From Nostoc sp. 'Peltigera membranacea cyanobiont' N6 (GTDB taxonomy: Bacteria; Cyanobacteriota; Cyanobacteriia; Cyanobacteriales; Nostocaceae), in assembly GCF_002949735.1 (NCBI RefSeq), contig NZ_CP026681.1:3858501-3922500 (forward strand): a stretch of DNA of 64,000 nucleotides, in the 5' to 3' direction. Made by a program: the position numbers and the translations under genes. Position 1 is the stretch's first letter, and every line of letters starts with the position of its first letter. The notes under the pieces were generated by a model, which did not search any database, was not told the origin of the DNA, and was given only the letters and a program-made list of their open reading frames with translations. Shown here piece after piece: positions 7,757-15,831 of the stretch.

Positions 7757-8780
7757 CGATTTTAATCCCTTGGGCGTGATCTAAGAGTGCGATCGTACCC
7801 GCTACTTGCAGCGCCAACGACGCATTTAAGGCAACCGCATCTTGTTGCGCCTGAGTTCCCTTACCTTGGAGTACCGCCTTGAGAATCACCGCATTCTCTT
7901 TGACATCGCCACCCCGAAGCATACCTATGGGAGCAGGTGTTAGATCCAAATCTAGGGGATTGATGGTAGTTACCTGCACTTCTCCATTTGATAAAACCGC
8001 TAAATCAGTTTCATCTCCTAACCCAGCCTCATCAAGTTTTTCTCGTCCATGTAAAACGATCGCCTTTTCCTTGCCCAAATTGTTTAATGCTTGGGCAACA
8101 GTCGCCAAAAGTTTGGGAGTAAATAGCCCCACTACTTGCCCAGTTGGACGCAAAGGATTTACTAACGGCCCCAGCAAATTAAACACCGTTCTTACCCTGA
8201 GAGTCCGCCGCAATTGGGCAACCGCTTTCAGTGCTGGATGCCAACCAGGTGCAAACAAAAAAGTGATCCCCACCTCTTGTAATGCGGCTTGCACCTTGTC
8301 ACTGGATGCACTCAAGTTTACACCCAAGGCTTCCAACACATCTGCGCTCCCCGTCAGACTTGAAGCTGAACGATTGCCGTGTTTAGCAACGGCTACGCCA
8401 GATGCAGCAGCTACAAATGCAACGGCTGTAGAAATATTAAAGGTTGATGAACCATCTCCACCAGTGCCACAGGTATCTATTACAGGGATTAGAGATTGGC
8501 TGGATTTTTGCCCAGTCCCCAGTCCCCAGTCCCCAGTCCCCAATTTTGATTGAGATTGTAATACTTCAGCCATACCAGTCAATTCATCGGCAGAAATGCC
8601 TCTAAAGTTCAGCGCTGTTAAAATAGCCCCTGATAACTCAGGGGGAACCGCTTCACTAAGCCAACCTTGCATCAATTCAGCAGCTTGAGTACGAGACAAG
8701 GATTGGCCATCTATTAATTGTTGCAGCAGCATATACCAGCTAGCAGACGATTCTTGAGCAGGGATTGGGGAAGTTGTCAT
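7686..8780 (-). CDS. trpD: Anthranilate phosphoribosyltransferase
   Basis: Transfers phosphoribose from PRPP to anthranilate, step 2 of tryptophan synthesis. Conserved motifs are DTCGTGGDGSSTFNIST (PRPP-binding glycine loop), KHGNRSASSLTGSADVLE and VFNLLGPLVNPLRP. Length 364 is slightly above the usual 340-350. The excess lies at about residues 78-91, just before the glycine loop, where GTGDWGLGTGQK is a translated GGGGACT heptamer repeat. No other trp gene is adjacent. Start ATG at 8780. Confidence 0.94.
   Translation of the reverse strand: MTTSPIPAQESSASWYMLLQQLIDGQSLSRTQAAELMQGWLSEAVPPELSGAILTALNFRGISADELTGMAEVLQSQSKLGTGDWGLGTGQKSSQSLIPVIDTCGTGGDGSSTFNISTAVAFVAAASGVAVAKHGNRSASSLTGSADVLEALGVNLSASSDKVQAALQEVGITFLFAPGWHPALKAVAQLRRTLRVRTVFNLLGPLVNPLRPTGQVVGLFTPKLLATVAQALNNLGKEKAIVLHGREKLDEAGLGDETDLAVLSNGEVQVTTINPLDLDLTPAPIGMLRGGDVKENAVILKAVLQGKGTQAQQDAVALNASLALQVAGTIALLDHAQGIKIAKDILQSGAAWTKLEQLVEFLGD
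8512..8542. repeat. Heptamer repeat (CCCCAGT) inside trpD
   Basis: About four units of CCCCAGT on the plus strand, read as GGGGACT on the coding strand. They are translated as a TGDWGLGTG segment in TrpD. See the trpD entry. Confidence 0.85.
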
Positions 8781-8870
8781 AGAAGAAAGTTTGTGGTTTG
8801 GTAGGGTGTAGCTAGGTTGAAGGGTATGGGAGCTATCCTACCGGAAAATTGACCGCTATTAAAATTAGGT

Positions 8871-9755
8871 TTAAATATCAAGGCTCAACTGCAAAGCTGG
8901 ATTAACAAGCTTCTGATTTTTTGCTTTTTTATCCAAATAAAGTTTAACTTCGTAGTTAGTAATGAATAATTCTTTTCCTTTAGCTGCACCACTCTGCTTA
9001 TAGTTATTCATGCCATACTGCAATTCCCACGCTGAGATATTAGCCCATTGAAAATTTTCTCGAATTTGCGGTGAGTCATCGTAGGTTATTAGCCAGCGAT
9101 GATGGCATTGTTGCAAAAGTTCAGCAAATCTCTGATGTTCAAAAGACGTGTGTAAGTCACCATCTTTACCATATAGCTTTGATTTTGTAGCACTAAAATA
9201 TGGTGGATCTAAAAATAAAAATACATCTTCTCCTGCTGATTTTAATAGATGACTGTAATCAAGATTAGTAATTTGGACATTTTCTGATAGAATACCTTCT
9301 AGTTTTTCTAAGCGTTCTATCGAAGAATTAGTAAATCTTTTATGAAAAGCTTCTTGGGAAAAGCCACCTGATTCTACAGTTCCTGAAAAGGTTATTCTAT
9401 TGAGGACGAAAAAACGAACTGCTCTTTCTAAATCAGATAAATTATTTACATCTACAGTAGTAAGTTCTGCAAAGAGCAGTTTACCATCTGTATATTTTAG
9501 TTTAATATGTCGAATTTCTTGAACTAACTGAGCGATATCAGATTGGGCAATTTTCCAGAATAAAAATAGTTCGCGGTTTAAATCGTTAATCCAAATTTTG
9601 ATATGTGGAAACTTTTGTCTTAAATCAATGAATACAGAACCACCACCCACAAAAGGCTCTCGAAATTCTGAAAAGCTATCTGGTAAGTATTCAGCTATCT
9701 GATTTATTGCTTTTGACTTACCACCAGGATATCGCAGAGGACTTTTGATAATCAT
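8871..9755 (-). CDS. DNA adenine N6-methyltransferase (Dam / D12 class)
   Basis: A class alpha N6-adenine methyltransferase. Motif I-like SAM binding is in PLRYPGGKSKAINQI at the N-terminus, with FVGGGSVFID at about residues 35-45. The catalytic motif IV is FLDPPYFSATKSKLYG (DPPY) near residue 182. Length 294 fits Dam/DpnM-type enzymes that methylate GATC or related sites. No restriction endonuclease gene is recognisable next to it, so it may be an orphan methyltransferase. The gene is more AT-rich than its neighbours and the upstream ORF (9838-10032) looks like a broken gene, both consistent with acquisition by transfer. Confidence 0.9.
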   Translation of the reverse strand: MIIKSPLRYPGGKSKAINQIAEYLPDSFSEFREPFVGGGSVFIDLRQKFPHIKIWINDLNRELFLFWKIAQSDIAQLVQEIRHIKLKYTDGKLLFAELTTVDVNNLSDLERAVRFFVLNRITFSGTVESGGFSQEAFHKRFTNSSIERLEKLEGILSENVQITNLDYSHLLKSAGEDVFLFLDPPYFSATKSKLYGKDGDLHTSFEHQRFAELLQQCHHRWLITYDDSPQIRENFQWANISAWELQYGMNNYKQSGAAKGKELFITNYEVKLYLDKKAKNQKLVNPALQLSLDI

Positions 9756-9837
9756 TTAAGGACATATTCAAACTATTTTACAGATGATACTTATTTAGTG
9801 TTTTTATCAACTATAGTTTCTGGAAAACCATCCCAAG

Positions 9838-10032
9838 TTATTCCATCAATTTTTCTACATAGTTAATATACATAGATTGATAGGATTTGCTGCCGCCCAA
9901 ATTATAGCAATGAGCCTGTATATATTTCAGCATTATCCGATGTTTGGCTGCTGACCAGGGTCTTTTACGAGCAAAAAATTTATTTGAATCTTCTGGTTGT
10001 CGATCGAATAGAGATAATTGTTTTACTGACAT
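9838..10032 (-). pseudogene. Short ORF, possibly a truncated TcmP-like (three-Cys-motif partner) gene
   Basis: Codes for 64 residues. The segment FFARKRPWSAAKHRIMLKYI resembles the N-terminal WS..KH..L..Y pattern of TcmP-type proteins, but those are several hundred residues long and this frame stops right after NYVEKLME. A +1 frame from that point stays open for about 20 codons (DGITWDGFPETIVDK), so a frameshift is possible. The ORF lies 82 bp upstream of the methyltransferase on the same strand. It could instead be a genuine small protein; the family assignment is weak. Confidence 0.35.
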
Positions 10033-10239
10033 TGCTGAACCTTGGGAAGTAACAAAATATGTGATGGCTTTGGACTAGGTTAGCAAATACAGGCAAAGCT
10101 CGTAAAAATTGCAACAACTCTCCAAAAATTATCGTATTTAGCTGTTTGGCACGTAGCTTGCCGCCGTAGGCAGTTTTTGTAATATATATTCACTAACTGA
10201 ATTTTGCCTTGATTTTATGTTGCAATCTTGTAAAAATCT

Positions 10240-10257
10240 GTTACATTACTTTACAGG
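10240..10257 (+). promoter_or_regulatory. HLR1-like RpaB-binding site upstream of the Hlip gene
   Basis: GTTACATT-AC-TTTACAGG matches the HLR1 pattern of two (G/T)TTACA(A/T)(A/T)-type half-sites separated by 2 nt; the second half-site departs at its last two bases. HLR1 is bound by RpaB at high-light-responsive promoters including hli genes. A possible -10 (TATAAC) is at 10262-10267, so the site would overlap the -35 region. Confidence 0.6.
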
Positions 10258-10298
10258 CAGTTATAACTGTTACAACATAAAAGCTCGGAGTATTATTT

Positions 10299-10478
10299 AT
10301 GGCAGACGTTAAGAAGACTACGGGTTCGATTCCAGAAGATCCTAATGCTTTGCGCTGGGGCTTTACTCCTCAGAGCGAAAACTGGAACGGTCGTTTTGCA
10401 ATGATTGGTTTTCTATCTGCTGTTGCGCTTGAAGTGTTTTCTGGCCAAGGGATTTTACACTTCTGGGGCATCCTTTAG
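10299..10478 (+). CDS. High-light-inducible protein (Hlip/Scp)
   Basis: A 59-residue one-helix member of the chlorophyll a/b-binding family. The signature is ENWNGRFAMIGFLSAVALEVFSGQG at about residues 27-51, with the conserved glutamate, asparagine and arginine that bind chlorophyll and bridge helices. Hlips sit in the thylakoid membrane and carry or quench chlorophyll during photosystem II assembly and under high light. GGAG lies 8 nt before the ATG. An HLR1-like element is about 42 nt upstream of the start and a terminator hairpin follows, so this is a single-gene unit. Confidence 0.9.
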   Translation: MADVKKTTGSIPEDPNALRWGFTPQSENWNGRFAMIGFLSAVALEVFSGQGILHFWGIL

Positions 10479-10515
10479 ATTTAAACGTTTTTACACCTTC
10501 ATTAGATGATTAGGT

Positions 10516-10550
10516 AAGGCAGCGATTTGTAAAATCGTCTGCCTTTCCTT
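10516..10550 (+). terminator. Intrinsic terminator after the Hlip gene
   Basis: AAGGCAGCGATTT pairs with AAATCGTCTGCCTT with one bulged base, then TTCCTTT. It stands between the convergent Hlip gene and the 10566-11657 gene and may serve both. Confidence 0.6.
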
Positions 10551-10565
10551 TATGGGGAAATTCTC

Positions 10566-11657
10566 TTAGCGTGATGAGCGAAATATTACACGACCTGGAG
10601 ATTCTTCTTGATTAATTCGCGCATATACTCGCAGACAAGTTAAGACTTCGCCAGGAATACCACCACAGTCTAGTTGTAAGTCATCCTTGGATGAAGCACA
10701 GATATCCGCATAAAGTCCCGATAATTGGCGAATTCGCACTTCATTACCTGCATTAATAGCTTCATCAGCGACTTTCTTCAAAATGCGCCGTGATTCATGT
10801 TGTAGCTTTCCCCACCAAGAATAGCGTTCAGCCGGTGGTACGAATACTAGGGAATGTATTGCTTCATCCATGTCAATCCAAGCACGGAGAATTGATAGGG
10901 GATCGGTGTTTTTTTCAGCTTTTTGGGTGCGTTGGAAGCGATCGCTTAAAGCATCAATATATTGATCGCGTTGTTCTGTTTTGGAGTGCAAGGAAATGAC
11001 ATCGAAGCTAAAAACGCTCTTTAAAGCATGATGTAAATCTGGATCTATTTCGATGAAATTCATATATAAAAATAGGAATGCTGCTGGTAAATCAGATACA
11101 TTACCTTGGGGAATTTTAGAATTTGAAAGTGCTTGTTGATACAAAGTCAATCCCTGAGTTTGAACAGTACCACTAAGTCCAGGGTAGATAATTTCATCGC
11201 GGATAAAGGGAAGTTGATAGAGGTTAGAATTATCTGCGATCGCACCAACTTCTTGAGCTAAATCTAAAGTGCGCGATCGCCAAGTTGCAGCCAAATCTTC
11301 TGGTACTCGCAGCAGCTTGCGTTGAATCTCATTCCACAAATCAGAATCCGTTGTGCTTTGCAGTTGGGAATTACCCAGATAATAATTAAGTTCTGAGTCA
11401 GAATCGAAAGCTTCTCGCAGGTGATTTAGTTTTAAATCATCTGGCGGATCTTCCCAACCAATATCTGGCTGTAGGGGTGCAGGTTGCAATAGGTTATGAA
11501 GTTCTTGCAGCACTTCATCGCATATTTTAGATCCTGGATCTAGTGGAAATTCTGTGCGAGCCTGATTTAAAGTAGCCTCTAGTCCATACAAACTAAACCG
11601 CAGTAACTGGGCTAACTCTGAGTTTTCTATCTCTAATAATTGACGCAAGTGCTGCAT
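10566..11657 (-). CDS. Unknown helical protein, last gene of the GTPase/Hsp70-like cluster
   Basis: About 363 residues, family not recognised. It is hydrophilic and mostly helical by composition, with no signal peptide and no clear membrane segment. Landmarks are IENSELAQLLRFSLYGLEATLNQA near the N-terminus, WEDPPDDLK, LYMNFIEIDPDLHHALKSVF and CLRVYARINQEE at the end. The start is set by a strong GGAGGTG (11664-11670) 6 nt before the ATG at 11657; an upstream in-frame TTG lies on this site and is unlikely. It is 138 bp after the Hsp70-like gene, on the same strand, and probably works with it and the dynamin-like GTPase, for example as an adaptor. This role is inferred from position only. Confidence 0.7.
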   Translation of the reverse strand: MQHLRQLLEIENSELAQLLRFSLYGLEATLNQARTEFPLDPGSKICDEVLQELHNLLQPAPLQPDIGWEDPPDDLKLNHLREAFDSDSELNYYLGNSQLQSTTDSDLWNEIQRKLLRVPEDLAATWRSRTLDLAQEVGAIADNSNLYQLPFIRDEIIYPGLSGTVQTQGLTLYQQALSNSKIPQGNVSDLPAAFLFLYMNFIEIDPDLHHALKSVFSFDVISLHSKTEQRDQYIDALSDRFQRTQKAEKNTDPLSILRAWIDMDEAIHSLVFVPPAERYSWWGKLQHESRRILKKVADEAINAGNEVRIRQLSGLYADICASSKDDLQLDCGGIPGEVLTCLRVYARINQEESPGRVIFRSSR

Positions 11658-11663
11658 AAACAT

Positions 11664-11670
11664 CACCTCC
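11664..11670 (-). promoter_or_regulatory. Strong ribosome-binding site deciding the start of the 10566-11657 gene
   Basis: GGAGGTG on the minus strand, 6 nt before ATG 11657. It overlaps an alternative in-frame TTG/ATG cluster and argues for the downstream start. Confidence 0.65.
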
Positions 11671-11702
11671 AAATATTTTTTTAGCGAATTAAATTTGGCA
11701 AA

Positions 11703-11786
11703 ACTTTGCGTTCCTCTGCGTTGAAAAAATTAATATTTTTAAACGCAAAGGGGCGCGGAGTAAACGCAAAGGAACGCAGAGGTTTA
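11703..11786. repeat. Dispersed AACGCAAAGG-type inverted repeat
   Basis: CTTTGCGTTCCTCTGCGTT is followed after an AT-rich spacer by AACGCAAAG...GGAACGCAGAGG. The arms are inverted copies, and the block lies between the Hsp70-like gene and the last gene of the cluster. Related sequence occurs at 23627-23726. Confidence 0.75.
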
Positions 11787-11795
11787 ATGCAAGAG

Positions 11796-14768
11796 TTAAT
11801 GTATGCCGCAAAATGGATCGCGTTCTTTATCAACTTCATTGGGCTGCAATTCTAATTCAGCAATATAAACGCATCCCTCTTCTTTTAAGCATTCTTGACT
11901 GTTTGATGTCCAATAAGGGACTTCGCCAGCGTGCATCCGTAAAATACCTTGATTGTCAAGAGTTACCCGATATTGGCAAGGATAATCTGTTGTCACATCT
12001 GGTTTACTAAGTGCGCCAATTCTTATCCATTTTTTGCTGTTGGTTTCCGCATCTGTTTGATAAATATAGAACGTGTGCTGGCCAGTTTGCGGGAATGGAG
12101 GTAAAGGATTACTAATTAATCCAATTCCTGGTTCTGTCACACCATCGCGTAAATAGTGAAATTTTTGGAACAATTTACTACCATCATTTCCTACTTCAAA
12201 TACAAGATGATAGGCATCTGGTTGATCGACAGTTGCAGACTCAAGAACATTGACGGCAATATCACCATCGTTTAAATCTTTATTGAAACGTTCAACAGCA
12301 ATATTCCAGTTCAATTTACCATCAGCAAATAGCGGCGATGTTTCTGAAATAACCGATTCCAACTCAATGCCGGGAATATCAATTAAATAATGGGGGTTTC
12401 CCTGACAAAGCAATACATTAAATTCAAGGGTTTGGTCAATTTCAAACTGGACTTTTATTTTTTTCAGAAACTCTGCTTCTTGCATTCCCAGTTTATTCAT
12501 GAGATTTTTGCCGTCGAAGCTACCCCAGAGTCGTAAATCTCCATCTTCGTAGTCTTGACGGTAAATAATATTAGTTAATTGGATTCCTTGCCATGCAGTA
12601 CGAACCTTAGCGACAGTTTCCCAATGTGCGAGTTGATAGAGTTCTTGTCCAGCTTTGAATATAGTTAGTAAATCGTTACTTTGAGTTTTACGTTTGAAGT
12701 TGCAAGGTAAATAATAAAATAGGTTTTTAACATCAATTTCTAGTTGGTTAGCTCCCTTACGCAGTAAGCTTTTAGACTCTTCTGGATCGAATCTTAATCT
12801 TCGCAATTTCTCGGCATAGCAAGCACCTGCGGAGGTGGCTAATTTGGTAAATTCCAACACAAATGTAATTCGTTCTGGATTCCACACAAAATATGGAGAT
12901 TTACTAAATTCTTGATAGATTTGGCGCTGTACTATGTCTAAATTACAAGTTTTGCCAGATAGAATTAACCAATCAACTTTTTGAGAATTCCAAGAATCTT
13001 TGGTGAGATCGTCGGGACGCAAGCGACTTTCCATCAATCCTTTAGCAATACCGATCGCTTCTTTAATTCCTGAAACGGCGGCTCGTTCAAATTGCCGATT
13101 ATCTAAAGTAACACAGATGTTATTTGGATCTTTGACTTGCAATTTAACGGCGCTTTGGTTGAGCAGTTCGGAAATTTGTTGTTCAGAAAGTGTGAAGGTT
13201 AATAGAGAATTATCTGTTGGCGCTTTTTGCCCAAGTTTAAGTTTTGCGGCTTCTGCATAATCCCAAAGGATATAAAAGGATTGCAGGCGTTGGGGTGATT
13301 GTTGCCAACGAGTAGGTAATACTTTCTCGGCAGTATCTAGGGCATCTTTGTAAGCAATATCGCCTTCTGGATTCTCTTTATCTAGACATTTTAAAATACT
13401 GCCACTTTTGAATTTGCCTTGTTCTAAAAAGCGCTCGTTTAATTCAGAGCTAATTAAATCTTCTAGCTTTTCGCTTTCAAGATCGCCTGTCGTTACTGCT
13501 GTCAATAAAAAGTCTGCGATCGCAACTTTTAATAATCTAAAAATCCGCAGCGTAATTAACTCACCACCTAACTGTAAATGACCAGATGAACCTAATAGTT
13601 TGGGAGTAAGTTTATAGTAACGTCCTCCTAAACCTCGGTCTTCATAATCGGCAAAAGTAGGGGTTTTATCTTCTAAAGTCAGTTCAATTAAAGCTAAATC
13701 TGTGGTTCCCCCACCAATATCTAAAACGAGGACATTTTGTGACCATTTATTTCCTGCTTGACGGCAACGAGTTTTGAATGATTCGATGCCAATATTAAGA
13801 TTACCGCCAAATTCTCGCCATAAAAAGAATATTGCCACAGAAACAGCTTCATCATAAGCAGTTTGAACATCATCGATTCCCAATTGCTCAACAAATTCCT
13901 TAACTTCCTTGCGAACAACTGGTGGGGCAACAGTGGGGTAAGTAACAACTGCTGTTAAAAAAGTCCCTTCTGAAAATCTACGTTGGGCGCGTTGGCGGTA
14001 ATCTTCAGTTAACTCGATTAAATGCGCCCAAGCAGATTGAATTAGTTGGTTAGCAGTAATTATTTCTTCTTCACCATCTACAATAATTGAAAACGATCGC
14101 TCCTGACCAAAATAACGTTTGGGTGAATGGTGAAATCTGCTGATAATTTCCTTTAAAGAACTACTTGTACCTTGAGCGATCGCTTTTTTGCGGTTATCTC
14201 TAGCTTCCCTGCCCATCCGCAGTTTTAAGTCCCCTAGCTGCGAAATTTCCAATTCGCTGGGAATTTCCGTATCGCGGCGATCGATATCCAGCACAACTGG
14301 GATCAGATTTTGCGACTCTAGGGTAGGAACGCGGAATACCTCATGATAGATTTGGTAAAGTTTTTTGCTGACAGCCCGGCGGAATCTCTCACTGTTTCCT
14401 AAAGAAAGCTCAATTTGGCGAATTGCTTCTAAAAAGCGCTCTTTATTGTCACTTTCAAATACTTCACTCAACTTTCTTGGATCTATCTCCAGATTTTTGC
14501 TAATTTCTGTGATGAATTTTGCCCAATCGTCATCGCTGACATCTGGTAAAGCTACTGAAGCGGGGGAACTTAGCCATTCTGATAAGCGATCGCGCAACCG
14601 CATTTCTTGCTCTTTGGGGAGAATTTCTGCGATCGGTACTTCAATTGGATCGAAGAGTGTAACTGTGGAATTCGACGTACCAAAATCTAAAGCAAACCAT
14701 CCCGGAAATCTTTTTTGTTGTTTTTCTGGTTCTCGATCGCTATATTTGTTGAGTTGGAAAGGGTTCAT
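11796..14768 (-). CDS. Hsp70/actin-fold ATPase, SrfB-like
   Basis: A 990-residue protein with an actin/Hsp70-type nucleotide-binding fold: phosphate-1 FALDFGTSNSTVTLFD at residues 25-40, connect-1-like YDEAVSVAIFFLW near 305, phosphate-2 LVLDIGGGTTDLALIEL at 347-363 and an adenosine-motif-like LILSGKTCN near 605. It has no DnaK-type substrate domain; instead there is a long N-terminal insertion (about 40-160) and a C-terminal region of about 300 residues without known motifs. Size and partner (a dynamin-like GTPase encoded upstream) recall enterobacterial SrfB, which pairs with SrfC; that homology is an inference. Probably cytoplasmic, ATP-binding, and joint in function with the neighbours at 10566 and 15832. 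Confidence 0.8.
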   Translation of the reverse strand: MNPFQLNKYSDREPEKQQKRFPGWFALDFGTSNSTVTLFDPIEVPIAEILPKEQEMRLRDRLSEWLSSPASVALPDVSDDDWAKFITEISKNLEIDPRKLSEVFESDNKERFLEAIRQIELSLGNSERFRRAVSKKLYQIYHEVFRVPTLESQNLIPVVLDIDRRDTEIPSELEISQLGDLKLRMGREARDNRKKAIAQGTSSSLKEIISRFHHSPKRYFGQERSFSIIVDGEEEIITANQLIQSAWAHLIELTEDYRQRAQRRFSEGTFLTAVVTYPTVAPPVVRKEVKEFVEQLGIDDVQTAYDEAVSVAIFFLWREFGGNLNIGIESFKTRCRQAGNKWSQNVLVLDIGGGTTDLALIELTLEDKTPTFADYEDRGLGGRYYKLTPKLLGSSGHLQLGGELITLRIFRLLKVAIADFLLTAVTTGDLESEKLEDLISSELNERFLEQGKFKSGSILKCLDKENPEGDIAYKDALDTAEKVLPTRWQQSPQRLQSFYILWDYAEAAKLKLGQKAPTDNSLLTFTLSEQQISELLNQSAVKLQVKDPNNICVTLDNRQFERAAVSGIKEAIGIAKGLMESRLRPDDLTKDSWNSQKVDWLILSGKTCNLDIVQRQIYQEFSKSPYFVWNPERITFVLEFTKLATSAGACYAEKLRRLRFDPEESKSLLRKGANQLEIDVKNLFYYLPCNFKRKTQSNDLLTIFKAGQELYQLAHWETVAKVRTAWQGIQLTNIIYRQDYEDGDLRLWGSFDGKNLMNKLGMQEAEFLKKIKVQFEIDQTLEFNVLLCQGNPHYLIDIPGIELESVISETSPLFADGKLNWNIAVERFNKDLNDGDIAVNVLESATVDQPDAYHLVFEVGNDGSKLFQKFHYLRDGVTEPGIGLISNPLPPFPQTGQHTFYIYQTDAETNSKKWIRIGALSKPDVTTDYPCQYRVTLDNQGILRMHAGEVPYWTSNSQECLKEEGCVYIAELELQPNEVDKERDPFCGIH

Positions 14769-14966
14769 TACAATATCACTTTCTGTTGTTTGTTTTATAG
14801 CTGGCTAAAAACTATGGTTTCTTATCATAAAAATGACAAATTGAGAGAATCTTTGTGGTGAAGAATTTTAATCGTAGATCTTGTACCACTGATTCTCTTT
14901 AGCACTGGCTTTTTTATCTGGCGCGATGCGTAGATTGGGCTACGCTATGAAAATTGGCGGTAGTTC

Positions 14967-15776
14967 CTAAGTTGATCTTGAAGATTCTTGCTCATTTGCA
15001 AGTCTTACTTGTTCAATGGTTAAATTCAGTAATTGGGCAACGTTTTCCATCGACATACCACTAGCTAATAGCTGAGGTACAAGTTCAAGTTTTAGTTCTT
15101 CTCGTCCTTCTTGTCGTCCCTCTTGTTTAGCTTCTTGATAAACCCTCGTTTCTTCTAACTTAACTCCTAACATTGCCTCTACCTCTTCACGACTTAAGTT
15201 TGAAAATTTATAAACAGCAATTGTTGTGATTACATCTATTATCTCTTTCTTCGCTAAAACAGTTATCTGTTCTTGTTGCACCCTCTCAATTAAACGTTTC
15301 GCGTCTTGCACCATTTGAGTCTCTGAGGCAATAGTCAACTGCATCAAACTGATACCTACTTTTTGCTCATCAGGAGTACCTAACTCATCCAAATAAATTT
15401 TTTGTACTTGTGAACTGTTCAGTAACGATCTGTGAATAGTGGTTTTTTCAGGTTCCAAGCTGCGAGACTGTAAAATAATCACCCCATACCAGTCATCATA
15501 AAGCGATGGGTTCCGATACATATACAACATCGATTCGGAGAAAAACCGATGGTACAATAACTCATCCTTTTGGAATTGTACCTCAGCAAAAAAGATCGTC
15601 TGAGATGTTGCATCAGGTGGAGGCAAAAATACGCCATCAATCCGAAATGTTGGTTCTTTAACTTCAACTGATTCAAAGCGATAGCTAGCAGCTTCGGCTG
15701 GAGGCTGTTCTACTAACTCGAATAGCAACCCAGGGACACGCTTGAAAATTGTATAAAAAATCGCATCACGTCTCAC
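14967..15776 (-). CDS. Rpn-family / DUF2887 PD-(D/E)XK nuclease-like protein
   Basis: A 269-residue protein of the Rpn/DUF2887 group, common and mobile in cyanobacteria. The catalytic core is visible as FRIDGVF (D47) and FFAEVQFQKDE (E65-x-Q67), followed by YHRFFSESMLYMYR. The C-terminus has a variable charged repeat (EGRQEGREELKLEL) and a short helical region (LLASGMSMENVAQLLNLT). GAGGA lies 9 nt before a GTG start. It sits between the dynamin-like and Hsp70-like genes, 55 bp after the former and 198 bp before the latter. This looks like an insertion into the cluster rather than a core part. Confidence 0.8.
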   Translation of the reverse strand: MRRDAIFYTIFKRVPGLLFELVEQPPAEAASYRFESVEVKEPTFRIDGVFLPPPDATSQTIFFAEVQFQKDELLYHRFFSESMLYMYRNPSLYDDWYGVIILQSRSLEPEKTTIHRSLLNSSQVQKIYLDELGTPDEQKVGISLMQLTIASETQMVQDAKRLIERVQQEQITVLAKKEIIDVITTIAVYKFSNLSREEVEAMLGVKLEETRVYQEAKQEGRQEGREELKLELVPQLLASGMSMENVAQLLNLTIEQVRLANEQESSRST

Positions 15777-15831
15777 AAAAATATCCTCATATCACCCGAT
15801 CGCAATCAGTTATTTTCTGAGTTAGCTCATC

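Noticed and set aside
10320..10340. T-loop-like word GGTTCGATTCC suggesting a tRNA
   Set aside because: It lies inside the Hlip coding sequence and no acceptor stem, D-loop or anticodon arm fits around it.
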